From Marsupella aquatica (taxonomy: Eukaryota > Marchantiophyta), in contig OZ316898.1 in the NCBI GenBank assembly GCA_973895155.1, positions 10,788,001 through 10,852,000 on the forward strand: DNA of 64,000 nt. Reading direction: 5' to 3'. Below are positions 21,068 through 32,810 of this stretch, piece by piece (position 1 is the stretch's first letter; each line of letters opens with the position of its first letter). The notes beneath the pieces are model-generated. The model saw nothing but the letters and a program-made list of their open reading frames with translations, searched no databases and was not told where the DNA came from. The position numbers and the translations under genes were made by a program.

Positions 21068-22506
21068 TGCTGCAACCCCAGTTTATAATTACTCGAGAAC
21101 GCTTGGCAGAAATACCCCTCGCAAGCTTGCGCTATACATTGCGCTTTCCAACTTTGGGTCCACACTCCAGAGTTGTCCTGTTTCCCTAAGTCTAAATGAA
21201 CGGTCTTACGTGGTGCTTTTTGTTCGTAACATTACGGAACTTTGGCCCTGGCTCCGAAAACCTGATGCGTGATGGCGACTCTTTCAACTGACTGGCCCTC
21301 GAGAGTTCGAGCACTCTTTGGAGTTGTGGACTATTTGGAAAGTGACGAACCGAAAGGGCGTGTTTGCGACGCAGAGCGAAGGGAAACACAGAAGGCCCAC
21401 AATAATGGTGGATCTTGATCGAATTCAAGAGACAGTTCAGGACTTGGTCGTGTAGCTTTTGAGATTTTATCACCCATGTGATCGTGGTTTCATATCTTTG
21501 GATCGACTTGTCCTCGGCATGTTTCGTAACTCTTTGATGCTGAAGTGACGCCTACTGTACCTCTCATGGGAGCTATCAGCGGATCTTCCTTTTGTTCCTT
21601 TGGGGGGGGGGGGGGGGGGAATGGAACTCTCTTAGACCCTCAATTAAGAACCCCCATGACAAACGACTACGCGACAAGGAAGTGCATTCTGTGAGTTCTC
21701 ACCGATGAGGAGGCTCGCAGCATCAATGTGGACAATTGGAAATGGAATAAATGTCAGGAATTGAAGGATCTGATGGCCATACCGACCCAATACATGGGCA
21801 AAATCTAAACAACAATTCCAAACATTCTACGAAACAGAGTTTCTCTCAAACCGTTCGTGGAATGTTTGGAGTTTTCGTGGAGGTGTTTTTTGTTACCATC
21901 AGTTCCCTTGAAGCTAGTGATGGTGATATCACCGGCATTCCACCGAGTTCCTTCTTGTACAATTTTGGAAATGCACAAAAACCCATAAAAGCCCTTTGCA
22001 GCCTTGAAACTCACTGAACGTGTTTCTAAGGGTGTTTTGAGTTTAGAATAAGGCTCGTTGCATGTCTTCCAGATTTACCTGGATTACTGTCTCCCAGAAA
22101 AGGTCACCATATTTCAGTCTTCATGTTCAGAATTGTTCGAATATGAATTCAGCGACTCTTAGTGTCAAGAATAATGCCCGAGTAACCCAATTTTAAGCCT
22201 CACTCTCACAGGTTTGGTTCAAATCCACATAATGTTCCTCTTCGCTTAACCACTCTAGGTCCAGGAGACAAGTTGCTCATCTCGTCATCAAACTCACATT
22301 CGAGTGTCAAACGGTTTCATGAGCGAAATCCTTCAACGGTAAAGTACATAAAGGATTGAAGTTGGCAATAACTGAGCCAGCGGACGATGAGTTCTCTGAA
22401 AAATGTTGGTCTGTACAATCACGTCTACTTCCGCTGCAGACAACGCTCAAGATGATTGCAAAATAGTACAAAATATCCTAGAGATCTCTGCAGGAGAACA
22501 AATCGG
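21068..22506. other. XRCC4-ACD11 intergenic region
   Basis: No gene recognised. It contains a G homopolymer of about 18-19 at 21,602-21,620 and a short perfect-looking hairpin at 21,818-21,869. It includes the XRCC4 5' flank and the ACD11 3' flank. Confidence 0.5.
21818..21869. other. 16-bp stem hairpin
   Basis: CCAAACATTCTACGAA at 21818-21833 pairs with TTCGTGGAATGTTTGG at 21854-21869, with one G-T pair, around a 20-base loop. It could act in a transcript or be chance; there is no coding context. Confidence 0.7.
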
Positions 22507-24344
22507 CTACCAGTCTAGCCCAAGTTCTCTGGATGTGAAGAGGCCATTGACATATCCAATCACAGGATCGGCTGAGTTCGCAAAGCTTTGCATGTATTCC
22601 TGTGCCGAATCCTCTGTAAGAGCAAGCAAGTTTATATTACAACCCAGCAAAATATCAGCAACCACTTCATTAATGTATGCAGAGTCTACCCAACGCTCTT
22701 CAATACATACGTCAGCACGGACAAAACCCTAGACAGTGGCCAAGGCTCCACAGCAGGTAGAATTGTCAAGAGAGATCACAAATGCCAAACTGGAATATTT
22801 TGGAGCAAGAAATCAGAAGGCTGGAATTTACCTTTTTCGTTAAGTTTTGCCAGAAAGTGGGACTTGCTCGGGAGAACATACATGCCAGCAGCAACAGCCT
22901 TCCTTATAGCCCAGCCGTGATGTTGAGAAAAGACCTGATCATACGCTGTGGAAGCCGGGTCCCTTAAAGAGTTGCCTCTGCAAAAAAAGAAGCAAAAATA
23001 TAGAAAGGATGACTTGCCGGTCTAGTGAACCTGAAGGATACCAATTCAGCATGAAGTATTTCCGTTCACCTAGCAGTTAAATCTAAAGAATTAAACATCA
23101 TCCTGCACGCCTGTGTCTATTCTGCAGACAGAAAATGTCTTCCATTCCTATGGGAACTTGAAATCAATAGGGAAAATGATTGAAAGGATCTGGTCCTTCT
23201 CAACCTGAATCACCAGGAACCCGAGGCCTTGTTCAGACACTGAAAATACAATAGACAGGTAGTTTTGTTATATGTGCATATGACCAGTCCCATCAATCGG
23301 AACCTTCAAATGCAATTCTACAAATGTTCCACCTACTACTTCACGTTCATTACTGAAGATCATCACAAACAAATTTAATGTGAAAAGAAAAATGAGGATG
23401 AAAACATGAGATACAATTGCTTACGATGTCATGAGAATATGGTCGAAGAGAACCCGGACCATATCCACACCTCGCTTGACCCGAAGCAAGTTTCGGGCAT
23501 GACTCCCAGCCAGTCTTACTGTATCTGTGTTGATATCACCATCTATCATTTCTGTAAGAGTATTAAAACCTTTGCTGGCTTCTTGCAGATCTTTCACCTG
23601 CAGCCATACCCAAGAGGTCATCAGGAGACAAGGCAATCTCAATTTGTACGCTTCAATCTCGGCATTCACTTTGGGAAATGTCCAGTTCGTGCCCCTCGGA
23701 TAAAGCAGAAACATTTCGAGTAAGAGAAGATCTTTATGAGTTGAAATCAACGCAGTGAAGGAATCAAGGCTACAAAACACCGAGTTCCTCAATTTCAATT
23801 GGAAAGAAACTATTTAGGCTTGCAAAATACAGCCCAGCACATCATGACAAAGTTCAACGAGGGGGCAACCCACCTTCATCACGTCGAGGCGGTTCCAGAT
23901 TGAATCACACCAGGAAAGGAAGGGACAGAAATAAATCTTTCCGCAATGCGATGCAATTCGATTCCATTCCTCCCGTGAAAGAAAGATTATAGCAAGATTG
24001 AATCACATCAGAAAAGGAAGGCGAAAAAAATAAAAACTCTTTTCACCAATTCCTCGCCCATTTCTCCCGGAGAAGGAAAACGAAATCTCTGCAGTCATAG
24101 AGGAGGTGGATGGGTTCTTCTCAAGGGCAGGCACGCGCACCTTGGCAACATAGTCCTTCTCAGCAAACTTGAAGGCGATCCCCAGGCAGCCAAACAGGAC
24201 GGAGATGCGGTCGCAGGCATTGGCGAATTTGACAACTTGCACCTGCTGGGAATCATTGGAGGACGCTTTCGCTCGGCTCACGTCGGCTGCAAGGCCAGCG
24301 AAAGCTTCGGAGATTTCTTTCAGAGGTCTGCTTGAATTCTCCAT
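22507..24344 (-). CDS. ACD11: ACD11-like ceramide-1-phosphate transfer protein
   Basis: Four exons join in frame: 24344-24141, 23597-23425, 22977-22832 and 22613-22507, total 630 bp, giving 209 residues (Arabidopsis ACD11 has about 206). ACD11 is a glycolipid-transfer-fold protein that moves ceramide-1-phosphate between membranes; its loss in Arabidopsis triggers programmed cell death. Family landmarks include LFGCLGIAFKFAEKDYVAKV, GDINTDTVRLAGSHARNLLR, VKRGVDMVRVLFDHIL, HHGWAIRKAVAAGMYVLPSK and a C-terminus ending LGLDW. The expected head-group contacts are present: Asp64, Arg103, Arg107 and His146, which line up with D60, R99, R103 and H143 of Arabidopsis ACD11. All borders are GT-AG. A tandem repeat array begins within 250 bp upstream of the start codon. 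Confidence 0.93.
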
Positions 24345-24409
24345 CTCTTCCAGCTCGATTTGGTGCGCCCCGTTCCACTCTCCCTCCCTGTTTCTCTTTC
24401 TGGGTCAAT

Positions 24410-25680
24410 CTATCACGCTCTCAAAACAACCATTCTTTACCTCCTTTCCATCACCCTCTCTGTGGGTCTAACTATCATTACTCTCATAGGGCCCGTTCGT
24501 TCACTCCCTCCCTCTCTCCATTGTTGTGAGGTTGTTGATCCCATTACTTATGGGTCACCCATGTCAGTGAAGCTCAACGGCCTTGGGTCTAACTATCACA
24601 CTCTCATAGGGCCCCCAGCTTCCTTCCCTCCCTCCCTCCCTCCCTCCATTGTTGTGACCTTGTTAACCCCATCACTTCTGGGTCACCCATATCAGTGAAG
24701 CTTAGTGGCCTGGCCAAACCTGAGTAACATTTTGGCCGTCACTCTATAATATAATTTTGGTGGTCTGTTCTTTTTTCTCGGTAGCCTGTGAGGTTGTTAA
24801 CTCCATCTGTTACCGTTCACCCATATCAGTGAAGCTCAGTGGCCTAGCCAAACTCAAACATCATTCAGGCGGTCGGTCTCAAATATTATTTAGGTGGTTG
24901 GTTCTTTTCTCTTGGCAGCCTGTGAGGTTGTCTACTCCATCAGTTATCATTTGCCCATATCAGTGATGCTCAGTGGCCTGGCCAAACTCAAATAACATCA
25001 TTCCGGCGGTCGATGTCAAATATTATTTCAGTGGTTGGTTCTTTTGTCTCGGCAGTGAGGTTGTTAACTCTGTCACTTCTCATTTACCCATATCAGTGAA
25101 GCTCAGTAGCTTGGCCAAATTCAAACATCATTCCAGCGGTTGGTCTCAAATATTATTTCGGTCATTGGTTCTTTTCTTTTGGCAGCCTGCAAGGTTGTTA
25201 ACTCCATCATTTATCATCCACACACATCAGTGAAGCTTAGTGGCCACTTGACATCATTTGAAGGTCAGTCTCAAATATTATCTTGGTGGTTGGTTCTTAC
25301 TCTTGGCAACCTGTGAGGTTGATTGCTCCATCAGTTATCATCCACCCATATCAGTGAAGCTCAGCGGCCTGGCCAAACTGAAATATTATTTTGGCGATCA
25401 GTTTCAAATATTATTTTGGTGGTCAGTTCTTTTTCTCTAAGCAGCCTGCAAGGTTGATAACTCCAACAGTTATCATTTACCCATATCAGTGAAGCTTAGT
25501 GGCCTTACCAACCTCAAAGATCATTTTGGTGGTCAGTTCTTTTCTCTTGGCAGCCTATGAGGTTGAATGTTAACTCCATCTCTTATTTTTCATCCATAAT
25601 TATCAGTGAGGCTCTGTGGCCTCTCTGAACTTGAACATCATTTGGTGGTAGGTTCTTTCACTCTACAGCCTTGCTAAGAG
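24410..25680. repeat. Tandem array of ~134-bp units
   Basis: A core (A)TCAGTGAAGCTYAGTGGCC recurs with the T of TCAGTGA at 24564, 24692, 24826, 24960, 25093, 25227, 25351, 25486 and 25603. Spacings are 128, 134, 134, 133, 134, 124, 135 and 117 bp. Each unit also holds TGAGGTTGTTAACTCCATC before the core and GGT(C/T)GGTTCTTTT after it. The first two units are preceded by CT-rich CCTCCCTCCC runs. A degenerate extra copy lies at about 26,080-26,160. Frames open across the array are a by-product of the repetition. Confidence 0.9.
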
Positions 25681-26739
25681 CATCTGCACCAGTCCACCAT
25701 ACAATGCAGCCAGCAGCAAATATGCAGGGTTCCTCACAGAATCCTTTTTTATTTGGACTCCCCATCTGACAACAATAGTGTTCTGCTAACACCTCGGGCC
25801 CGGATAAACAGGTCCCCGCAGTGCCAATTCCTACCCTGCAGTAGCGGCCTCAACTTTGCCCACCAACTGACCTCCATTCAGAATGACTGGACGAGATTCT
25901 ATGTAGGGTGTTGGATCCAATGACCGGTTGGAGGCAAGTTGGGCGTGTGGTTGCTGTACACTGCCAGTTCGCACACATTGTTTGGAAAGAGCAGAGGGTT
26001 TTAGTGGGATGGGTGGGGAACCCTACCTGCTGTGTTTACTGCACGGGCTGGTGAGTGCCAATTGGCTTTACCACTTTTGGCTTGAGGTTGTTAACCATTC
26101 AGTAATCAGTCACTACTATCAGTTTAGCTCAGTGTCCTTGCCGAGCGCATACATCCCTTTGGCGGCCCCACTGAGTCCCTTTGACAGCCCTTGCCGAAGT
26201 CCTTCAAACAATGGCGGCTTCAATACTCTAATCCACAAGTCGGCAACCTTGTTAAGTCATGTCCAATCCTATTTGTAATCACTGATATCTTTGACTGATA
26301 CCTGATACATTTGCGACACTCCTTTGGCTTATAGAGGGCAAGTATGGCGCAGATGGGTGAGGATGCTCTAGGTTGGAAAATTCACTTGGGCAACCCTTGT
26401 TGAGCTCACTTTTCAACCCACTGCTTGCTGAGAAGGAAGGTCCTCACACAATTATTGGTATGTCCACAATCACCATCTATCTATAAAATTGTATAACTAA
26501 AGACATACCACATGAGTACCAAGTGATTGTATTGTATTGAGTGTGGTGCCTGAATTAGTGTTAACACAAAAATAGTGTTAGCTTTGCTGCCACCTATCAG
26601 TTTCTGAAAGAATCTACACTACATCCAAGCACTACATTTTAGAGAAACCAAAATTAGAGCCCATGTTATTGAATGGCATTAAGTGCTTTTGGGCGTGGCA
26701 AAAAAAGGTAGGGGTTGCAGATTTTGAATAGAGTTTTCC

Positions 26740-26900
26740 ACGAAGTGGTAGAAGGTGGGCGAGTAGTGAGACATTTTGTCTTGGGTTCAATTAAGGTTTG
26801 AATCCAAGATCAACTCCTGTGTGTTCAAATAAGGGTTGAAACTGGAGTAACACTTCCAAGAGTGGCTTTACCCTAAGTCACCCAGAGTTTGTGTAGCCAA
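26740..26900 (+). mobile_element. Possible tRNA-derived SINE remnant
   Basis: TGGTAGAAGGTGG at 26746 approximates a Pol III A box and GGTTCAATTAA at 26784 approximates a B box, at tRNA-like spacing. There is no cloverleaf, so it is not a tRNA gene. No tail or target duplication was identified. Confidence 0.25.
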
Positions 26901-27724
26901 CTTTGCAAGTTGCCATGGAGGCTTTGCACACAGTGAGCACGTGTTGTCTGTGGCTCTGGACCATTTCTTTTTCATGATCTTTGCCAAAGCTCTACATTTG
27001 TTGTTTGAGTTTCAAACTTAGTTCCCTCCAGAAATTTTCTTCGAATGTTCATCGTGCAAAGGGTGTGATCTTCACAGCAGGAGCTTTGGGCTTGCCTTAG
27101 AGGATTTTGTGCGGTGTGGCTTCAATTCAATAGAAGGTGCTACTGCTCAATCTTGTCTAGTTGACAATTCTCCATTGACTTGCAATTTCAAGATTACAGA
27201 TTTAGTTTTGGTTCAGCTACCATAGTAACAAATTTAGTTATGGTTGACAGTTCCAAATTCCAGCTCTTTGCCAAGTGGGATTTCAAATTTTGTTTTGGTT
27301 GATTTCAATTTTGTTTAGTTAGTGAAGACTTTCATTTTGGTTAAGCTAGTGATGAATTTCATTCCGGTTGACAGTTTAAAATTCTAGTTGACAATTCAAA
27401 ATTATAGGGAGGACACAGTCACAGAGTTCTCCCCATTCCTTTTGTCAAATTCCTGAAAGCATCAGGGAAATTCTTCATGTTTCTCTGGGCATCTCGCACT
27501 CCAGTATGGGGATCTATGTACATGCTAAAATAGACCTCAGTTTTGGTGAGTTAATAGCTCTAGGGGAGTTTTTGCAGTTATGCTCTTTTAAGCTAAACTT
27601 ACCAGACTTTCTGAGTTTCACCCTCTACATTTACCTTTAATCCTATTATGTTTCTGTTTGATTGGTTACCTTCATAATTGTTTAGGTTCCTAAATTATGA
27701 GTTACAGATTTCCTAAATCATAGT

Positions 27725-27845
27725 TTCCCCATTCCCCAAAAATTGGAACTTGTCTGGCTGATGAAGGTTAGAATCACCCATTGTTTACCCATTCCAGAAA
27801 TTAAAACTTGTCCGGCTGATGAAGGTTAGAATCACGCATTATTTA
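27725..27845. repeat. ~60-bp tandem duplication
   Basis: CCCATTCC...AACTTGTC(T/C)GGCTGATGAAGG and TTAGAATCAC(C/G)CATT occur twice in a row with a few differences. Confidence 0.8.
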
Positions 27846-29570
27846 CTTAGCAATTTAAACAAAAGTGGACAAAATTTATTCTGAAAAACCGACAAAAGTT
27901 AGTGTTACTAGACTCAAAATCATTTTTACCAAAAGCAGTGTTTTTACTTGAATTAAAATCATTACCAAAATTAGTGTTAATATTGCATAACACTATTTAG
28001 GGTGTATTTGTTCACGATCTCACTATCACTGAGCTTCGAGCAATACCAGAGACTATCTCGGGTCAGATTTTGTCATATTCTAGTACTACAAGATAATTAA
28101 CCCATGCAACACTATTTAAGCAGCATTTAGCGGACTATGAATTATAAGGTTTACCATATTACAAGAGTAACACTATTTAGGTCTTGACAACAATAAGTGT
28201 TACAGCATAATAATCTGGGTAACACTATTTACCACCACGTTCGGAAAACTTTTTGATTCTCAAATGGTGTGGGCCCGAGAAACCTACTGTGGCAGCTTTG
28301 GTCTGCTTGGCACCTCGAGGGCCACTACTCACCAGCATGCTCCAAAACCTATTTGATTCGCACATAGTGTGGGCCACACTAAATACTATAAACAATGTGA
28401 AGGTGCCAAACCTCCTTGCCCACGGACACAACAAAAAGTAGAGTAGGCTTCAGACAGTAACCTGATTATGGCCACCTTAGCACAGACCTTCTACAAGCCT
28501 GAGGTGTAAATCGAAGACTGCCTCCATCACCTTCAGACGTGAGGAACACTTACCCACACTTAGCGTTCTGTATTGGCAGACTTTCACCAAGGACCCACTC
28601 ATTGCCACTTCAATATATGAGCAGATCAACCAACCCGTGCACACTCCACAAATGAAGGGTTTCAAGTCTGTGCAAGCTGTCCACCTCCTGTTTAATTATA
28701 CCAAGTCCAATGCTCTGTACATCATCTCCGAGCTCAACAACCCTAGTCCTTGTACAAGGGTTTCAATCCAACTTTACTTGCTCACAGTTCACTATTCTGC
28801 TGTTCTACTCTGGGCTAAGTTCTTCAGTACATGCACACCTAATTTCCATACTAGGCTGAAATAATTCCACATTTACAAAGTATGATGAACCTGCACAACA
28901 GGCAGAACGAATCCAGAGCTTCGAGTGAAGAAGGTCTGCCATTTCGAAATAGGTCCTTAGAGATAAAGAAACATGATGACTCCTTTCTTGCAAAAACTTC
29001 CGAGCTGATGGTAGTCTTGAATATTGCCGTGGCATGATCTCGTTGATAAGTCCACTTACTACTTCATGCCCCAGGGACAGGAAGTAACATGGAGGCTTCT
29101 CCGCGTAAATAAAGGAGGGAGCTTGTAGGAAGTATACCCAGGCCTTTCGAAGGAGATCAAGACCAATCCCCTCTCAATCATAACAATATCCCCCACTGAA
29201 GGGTCTCTGGCAAGAGACTAATCTAATTCTAAGGCAAAAGTTTGCACAAACCGGCAGCTCGTACAGCGCGAAAAAACACCGCACCATCAGTTCAGGAAAT
29301 CTTTGAACTAGCTGGGTTTGTAGACCTGGGCCAGGATCCATCTCATGGTAATCAGGCGACATCCTCTCCAGTGGACGATAAGTGGCAGATCCCGAAAGCT
29401 CGAGTAATCCCAACAGCTTCAGTAAGCTTGCCCAAATCAAGACCAAACTTGGGATGGTGGGATTCATGGACTGGTCTGGGACAGCTCTTCTACTTGCCGC
29501 CCTCTCTCCCCAGAGGGAGGCCAACGGTCAACATCCTAGTAGAATCGCAACTGTGATTTCAGCAGCTCTA

Positions 29571-32500
29571 CTATCGCCTTACTTTTGGCCTTTTGTTGGG
29601 CATACTCGGATTTCCTCTAGGGTCCTTTCTCATTTCCGGAGTCCGAGATTTTCCTGCCGCCTTCGCTTTCCTTCTCTTCCTTTCATCTTCACTGTCTGAT
29701 TCATCACCTTTCTCTCTATCTTCCCGCTTGGCCTTGGCCTCTAATTCGTCCCATGTCAAGCCTTCTTCCTCCTCCGAGTCTTCTTCCTCTTCTTCATCGT
29801 CTTCAGACTCGACCACCGATTCGTCATCGGAGTCATCGTCCTCTGACTCAGACACTGGTTCTGCATCAGAGGGCTCATACCCCTCGTCAGACTCTTCAGA
29901 CTTTTCGGAATCTGAATCACTACCTTCCATGTTTAAGAATTCCCAGCCACCGTCTTCTAGAAACTTCTCAGGGTCATCCATAATGGTCTTCAAAATGGGT
30001 CGCCAATTCAAGTTCATCCTGCTCTCGTAGTACTTGATATTCATAGAGTTCAACCACTCCTTGATTCCATCGAGAGAGGACGAGGGAATGGCGTCAATTC
30101 TCATCACGTCCTTCTTAAAATCCTTGAATACTATAGCCATATCAAAAGCCTTCTGGCCGAGGCCAACCCTTTCCAAGTTGACAATCTCGATGTCATTCAG
30201 ACTGATCACAAGAAAAGGAGTTTCCACGAGCTCTACCAAACAGTTCACAGTGGGTACGATGAAAGCAGATGACTTGTTGGGAACACCGTGAAATCCGAGC
30301 TCCCTAAACGGAATGTCAAATTCCATATCTAGCTCTCGCCATGGCGGTTGTTCCCAAAGCTCAGCTATTCTCTTCACAAAAACCTCAAACTCTTTGTTGA
30401 TTTTGTTCCTCCTATCCCTTTCTTGCTGCTCCTCCTCAATCTCATCAGGATCATACATTGACCGCCTATTACCACCGAGCGTTTGGACCACTTCCATAAC
30501 CTCCACGTAGAACTGAACGTCCTTCGTTTTCTTCGTCCCCACCATGATGAAATTATGCAGGTGGAAATGGAGAAGCGTTATCATCTCCTTCTCGGCGGGT
30601 TGGAAGAAGGCATGCTTTATATTTCGGTACATAATGTCGACCCGCTCGTCTTGCTTCATCGTCGAGTACCGGAATCCATTCGTGTGAGCCTCTAAGGAGC
30701 CACTCAACTTTCTACCCCTGCCACCAAAAGTGGGTCTGACCCACAGGTCGGCCAGCCTAATAGGTCTTCCTTTGGAAAGCTGCAGCTTCTCCTGACTAAC
30801 CAGAGTCGCTCGCTCTGCCTTCTCTGACTCTCTCTGGGCGACATGCCGTCTCATGGTTTTAATAAGCTGGACAACCTGAGTCGCATGGCGCACATCGCTG
30901 GACCTGAACGAGACCTCCTTCACGTAGATGGACCGGGAGAATTTTTGGGAGGGGACATCATTGGCCCCGAAACCTGCACCGGGGACATTGAATATAATAC
31001 GTATGTAACAGTGGCCACCATCCTGCTGACTGGTGACGCTCTTCACAGTTGCGATGTGGAAAGGGACAAGAAGGCCATACATGGGTAACAGGACGGCCTC
31101 CCTCTTCTGATCGACCTGAATCATCAGCTCTCGCGAAGATGGAATGTCGTTAATGTCCTTGTAGGCGACGATGTCGCCCCCTCCTTTGGCGGAGCCTTGG
31201 CCATCACCAGCCCCTGTGCCTCCGGAGGCCAGCCTTCTCGCTGTCTCTTCATTCTTAAGCCGGGCGAGTTCCGTTTGGTGTTGCCGCCGGAGCTCCTCTT
31301 TGGTCATTTCTTGATTGTCGGACCTCAAAGTCGCCATCCTGGCGCCTGGATTAGCATCGACACCATTGGTTTCCGCTTTGACAGCAGCCTTTTGCTCCTC
31401 GGGCTCCTCCTCCTCGTCTTTGAACGAGTACGCAATGTCCGTGAACGATTTCGAGCATTGGCCGGTGGCAATTTCGGGTCCCTTTTCCATGACTACTACC
31501 GTATCAGCGAGCAAGAGGGAGAAACTACGCGTTTTGGGGTTCTTCGAAGTCGGAGTCTCCAACCCATGGAAGCCAATAACGACATTGAAAACCATGCCAG
31601 CCTTCAAAACTCGTTCATTCCTCGCAGAGAGTGTCAAACCGGATTCCCTGAACTCAATTCCAATCCCTGTGCCGGCGTTCTTTGTCAGGTGGGGAAGGAA
31701 TTCGGGCCCCTCTTTCTCAACTACTGCCAACGCAGCCTTGTAGACAGCGGACATAGTTCTACCGGGCCGAAGAGCGTTAATAGCCTGCTCATGTGCCTTC
31801 AAGAGGACTTTGTAAGCCTTCTCTTGGACCTTGTCCGCATCAATCAAATACGTTCTGGCGATATTCGAGCAATAAGACGTGTACCGGGCGCCAATGGCGC
31901 ATATAATGACACCCATGGCATCATAGTAGAGAGGCTCGTCATTGCTGACAGCACTTGGCTTAAGATCGAAGGTTCCCCCGCTCTGAAAAACTGGAGGGTA
32001 ACAGATATCCACATTCTCCGCCTTCAGCCTCACTTTGGCTTTGGCTGGGTCCATAATCACTTCCTCTGTGTTTTCCATGAGCTCTGCGTGCGATATACTC
32101 TTCTCTTCGTCAATCACGACTTCCAGCTTCGGCACTACGTAGTTTTTCAAAACAGACCAGCTCAGAAACGACGCCTTCTTTATATTGGTGATCTCACTTT
32201 CATCCTTCACGGCGAACACTTCCGAGAACCCCCCCGCCACGTCCACAAGATTGAAACCGGAGCCCTGAAGAAGATCAGACCACCGCTCCATGAGCACTCC
32301 TTCGGGCGCCTCCTTCTGAAGGTAGCCAACAGTCGGCCTCGACGACTTGACTTTCGACTTCACGGCGTCCAGAATAGTCTGCATCTGCGCACTCCCATCG
32401 TCGGCCCGAGCCTTGGAGTGGAGAACGACTTCAATCCCCGTGAGCCTCTTCGAAGCCCTGCGGAGCTCCTCAAGTATGCCAGCTTTCTTTACACTACACA

Positions 32501-32810
32501 GTATGTGCAAGGAGCCTGGGAGAAACATCATCACCATCTCGGGAAACTCATACCCTAAAAGCCAAATGTGCAGCGCGGATGACTTCAGATAACGTAAATC
32601 CTCACTGGACGGCGGGCTCACGACCGCAATTGCATCCACACCCCCCCACACCTCATCCCTAGACTCCTCCCACGACCCAACGAGTGCTTTCAACCTTTTA
32701 GAGAAAACGTCCAGGTTAATCTGGACTCCACTGCCTCCACCTCCTCCTTCACCTCCTCCTTTATTACTACTGCTACCACCTTTGGTGTCTCCATTCCTCG
32801 ACTCTGCCAT
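29571..32810 (-). CDS. SPT16: FACT histone chaperone subunit SPT16
   Basis: This intronless frame of 1079 residues is the expected plant length (Arabidopsis about 1074, also without coding introns). SPT16 with SSRP1 forms FACT, which moves H2A-H2B and H3-H4 during transcription and replication. After a Gly/Ser-rich N-terminus the order is the aminopeptidase-like domain (about residues 28-460, with RPGRTMSAVYKAAL and NAGTGIGIEFRES), a linker, the dimerisation and Pob3/SSRP1-contact region, the Rtt106-like middle domain (through NRRSMYDPDEIEEEQ and FGGRGRKLSGSLEAHTNGFR), and a conserved end (LNWRPILKTIMDDPEKFLED). An acidic Ser/Asp/Glu tail of about 80 residues follows, then a basic Lys/Arg end, typical of histone-binding SPT16. 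The peptidase-like fold is not catalytic in this family. The first ATG in frame is used. Confidence 0.97.
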   Translation of the reverse strand: MAESRNGDTKGGSSSNKGGGEGGGGGSGVQINLDVFSKRLKALVGSWEESRDEVWGGVDAIAVVSPPSSEDLRYLKSSALHIWLLGYEFPEMVMMFLPGSLHILCSVKKAGILEELRRASKRLTGIEVVLHSKARADDGSAQMQTILDAVKSKVKSSRPTVGYLQKEAPEGVLMERWSDLLQGSGFNLVDVAGGFSEVFAVKDESEITNIKKASFLSWSVLKNYVVPKLEVVIDEEKSISHAELMENTEEVIMDPAKAKVRLKAENVDICYPPVFQSGGTFDLKPSAVSNDEPLYYDAMGVIICAIGARYTSYCSNIARTYLIDADKVQEKAYKVLLKAHEQAINALRPGRTMSAVYKAALAVVEKEGPEFLPHLTKNAGTGIGIEFRESGLTLSARNERVLKAGMVFNVVIGFHGLETPTSKNPKTRSFSLLLADTVVVMEKGPEIATGQCSKSFTDIAYSFKDEEEEPEEQKAAVKAETNGVDANPGARMATLRSDNQEMTKEELRRQHQTELARLKNEETARRLASGGTGAGDGQGSAKGGGDIVAYKDINDIPSSRELMIQVDQKREAVLLPMYGLLVPFHIATVKSVTSQQDGGHCYIRIIFNVPGAGFGANDVPSQKFSRSIYVKEVSFRSSDVRHATQVVQLIKTMRRHVAQRESEKAERATLVSQEKLQLSKGRPIRLADLWVRPTFGGRGRKLSGSLEAHTNGFRYSTMKQDERVDIMYRNIKHAFFQPAEKEMITLLHFHLHNFIMVGTKKTKDVQFYVEVMEVVQTLGGNRRSMYDPDEIEEEQQERDRRNKINKEFEVFVKRIAELWEQPPWRELDMEFDIPFRELGFHGVPNKSSAFIVPTVNCLVELVETPFLVISLNDIEIVNLERVGLGQKAFDMAIVFKDFKKDVMRIDAIPSSSLDGIKEWLNSMNIKYYESRMNLNWRPILKTIMDDPEKFLEDGGWEFLNMEGSDSDSEKSEESDEGYEPSDAEPVSESEDDDSDDESVVESEDDEEEEEDSEEEEGLTWDELEAKAKREDREKGDESDSEDERKRRKAKAAGKSRTPEMRKDPRGNPSMPNKRPKVRR

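Larger units (their letters stand above)
25690..29570. other. Gene-poor region, no gene recognised
   Basis: Nearly 4 kb without a supported gene. It holds the stray copy of the 134-bp repeat, a SINE-like segment at 26,746, a short direct duplication at 27,725-27,845 and a scatter of AACACTATTTA motifs at 27,985-28,235. Its end next to 29,571 is the SPT16 3' flank. Confidence 0.5.

Noticed and set aside
24169-25440. Series of plus-strand open frames of 60-112 codons.
   Set aside because: They are translations of the 134-bp tandem array and the CT-rich DNA beside it.
31197-32558. A 453-codon open frame antisense to SPT16.
   Set aside because: It mirrors the codons of a well-conserved SPT16 reading frame and shows no known domain; long antisense frames are common opposite GC-richer coding sequence.
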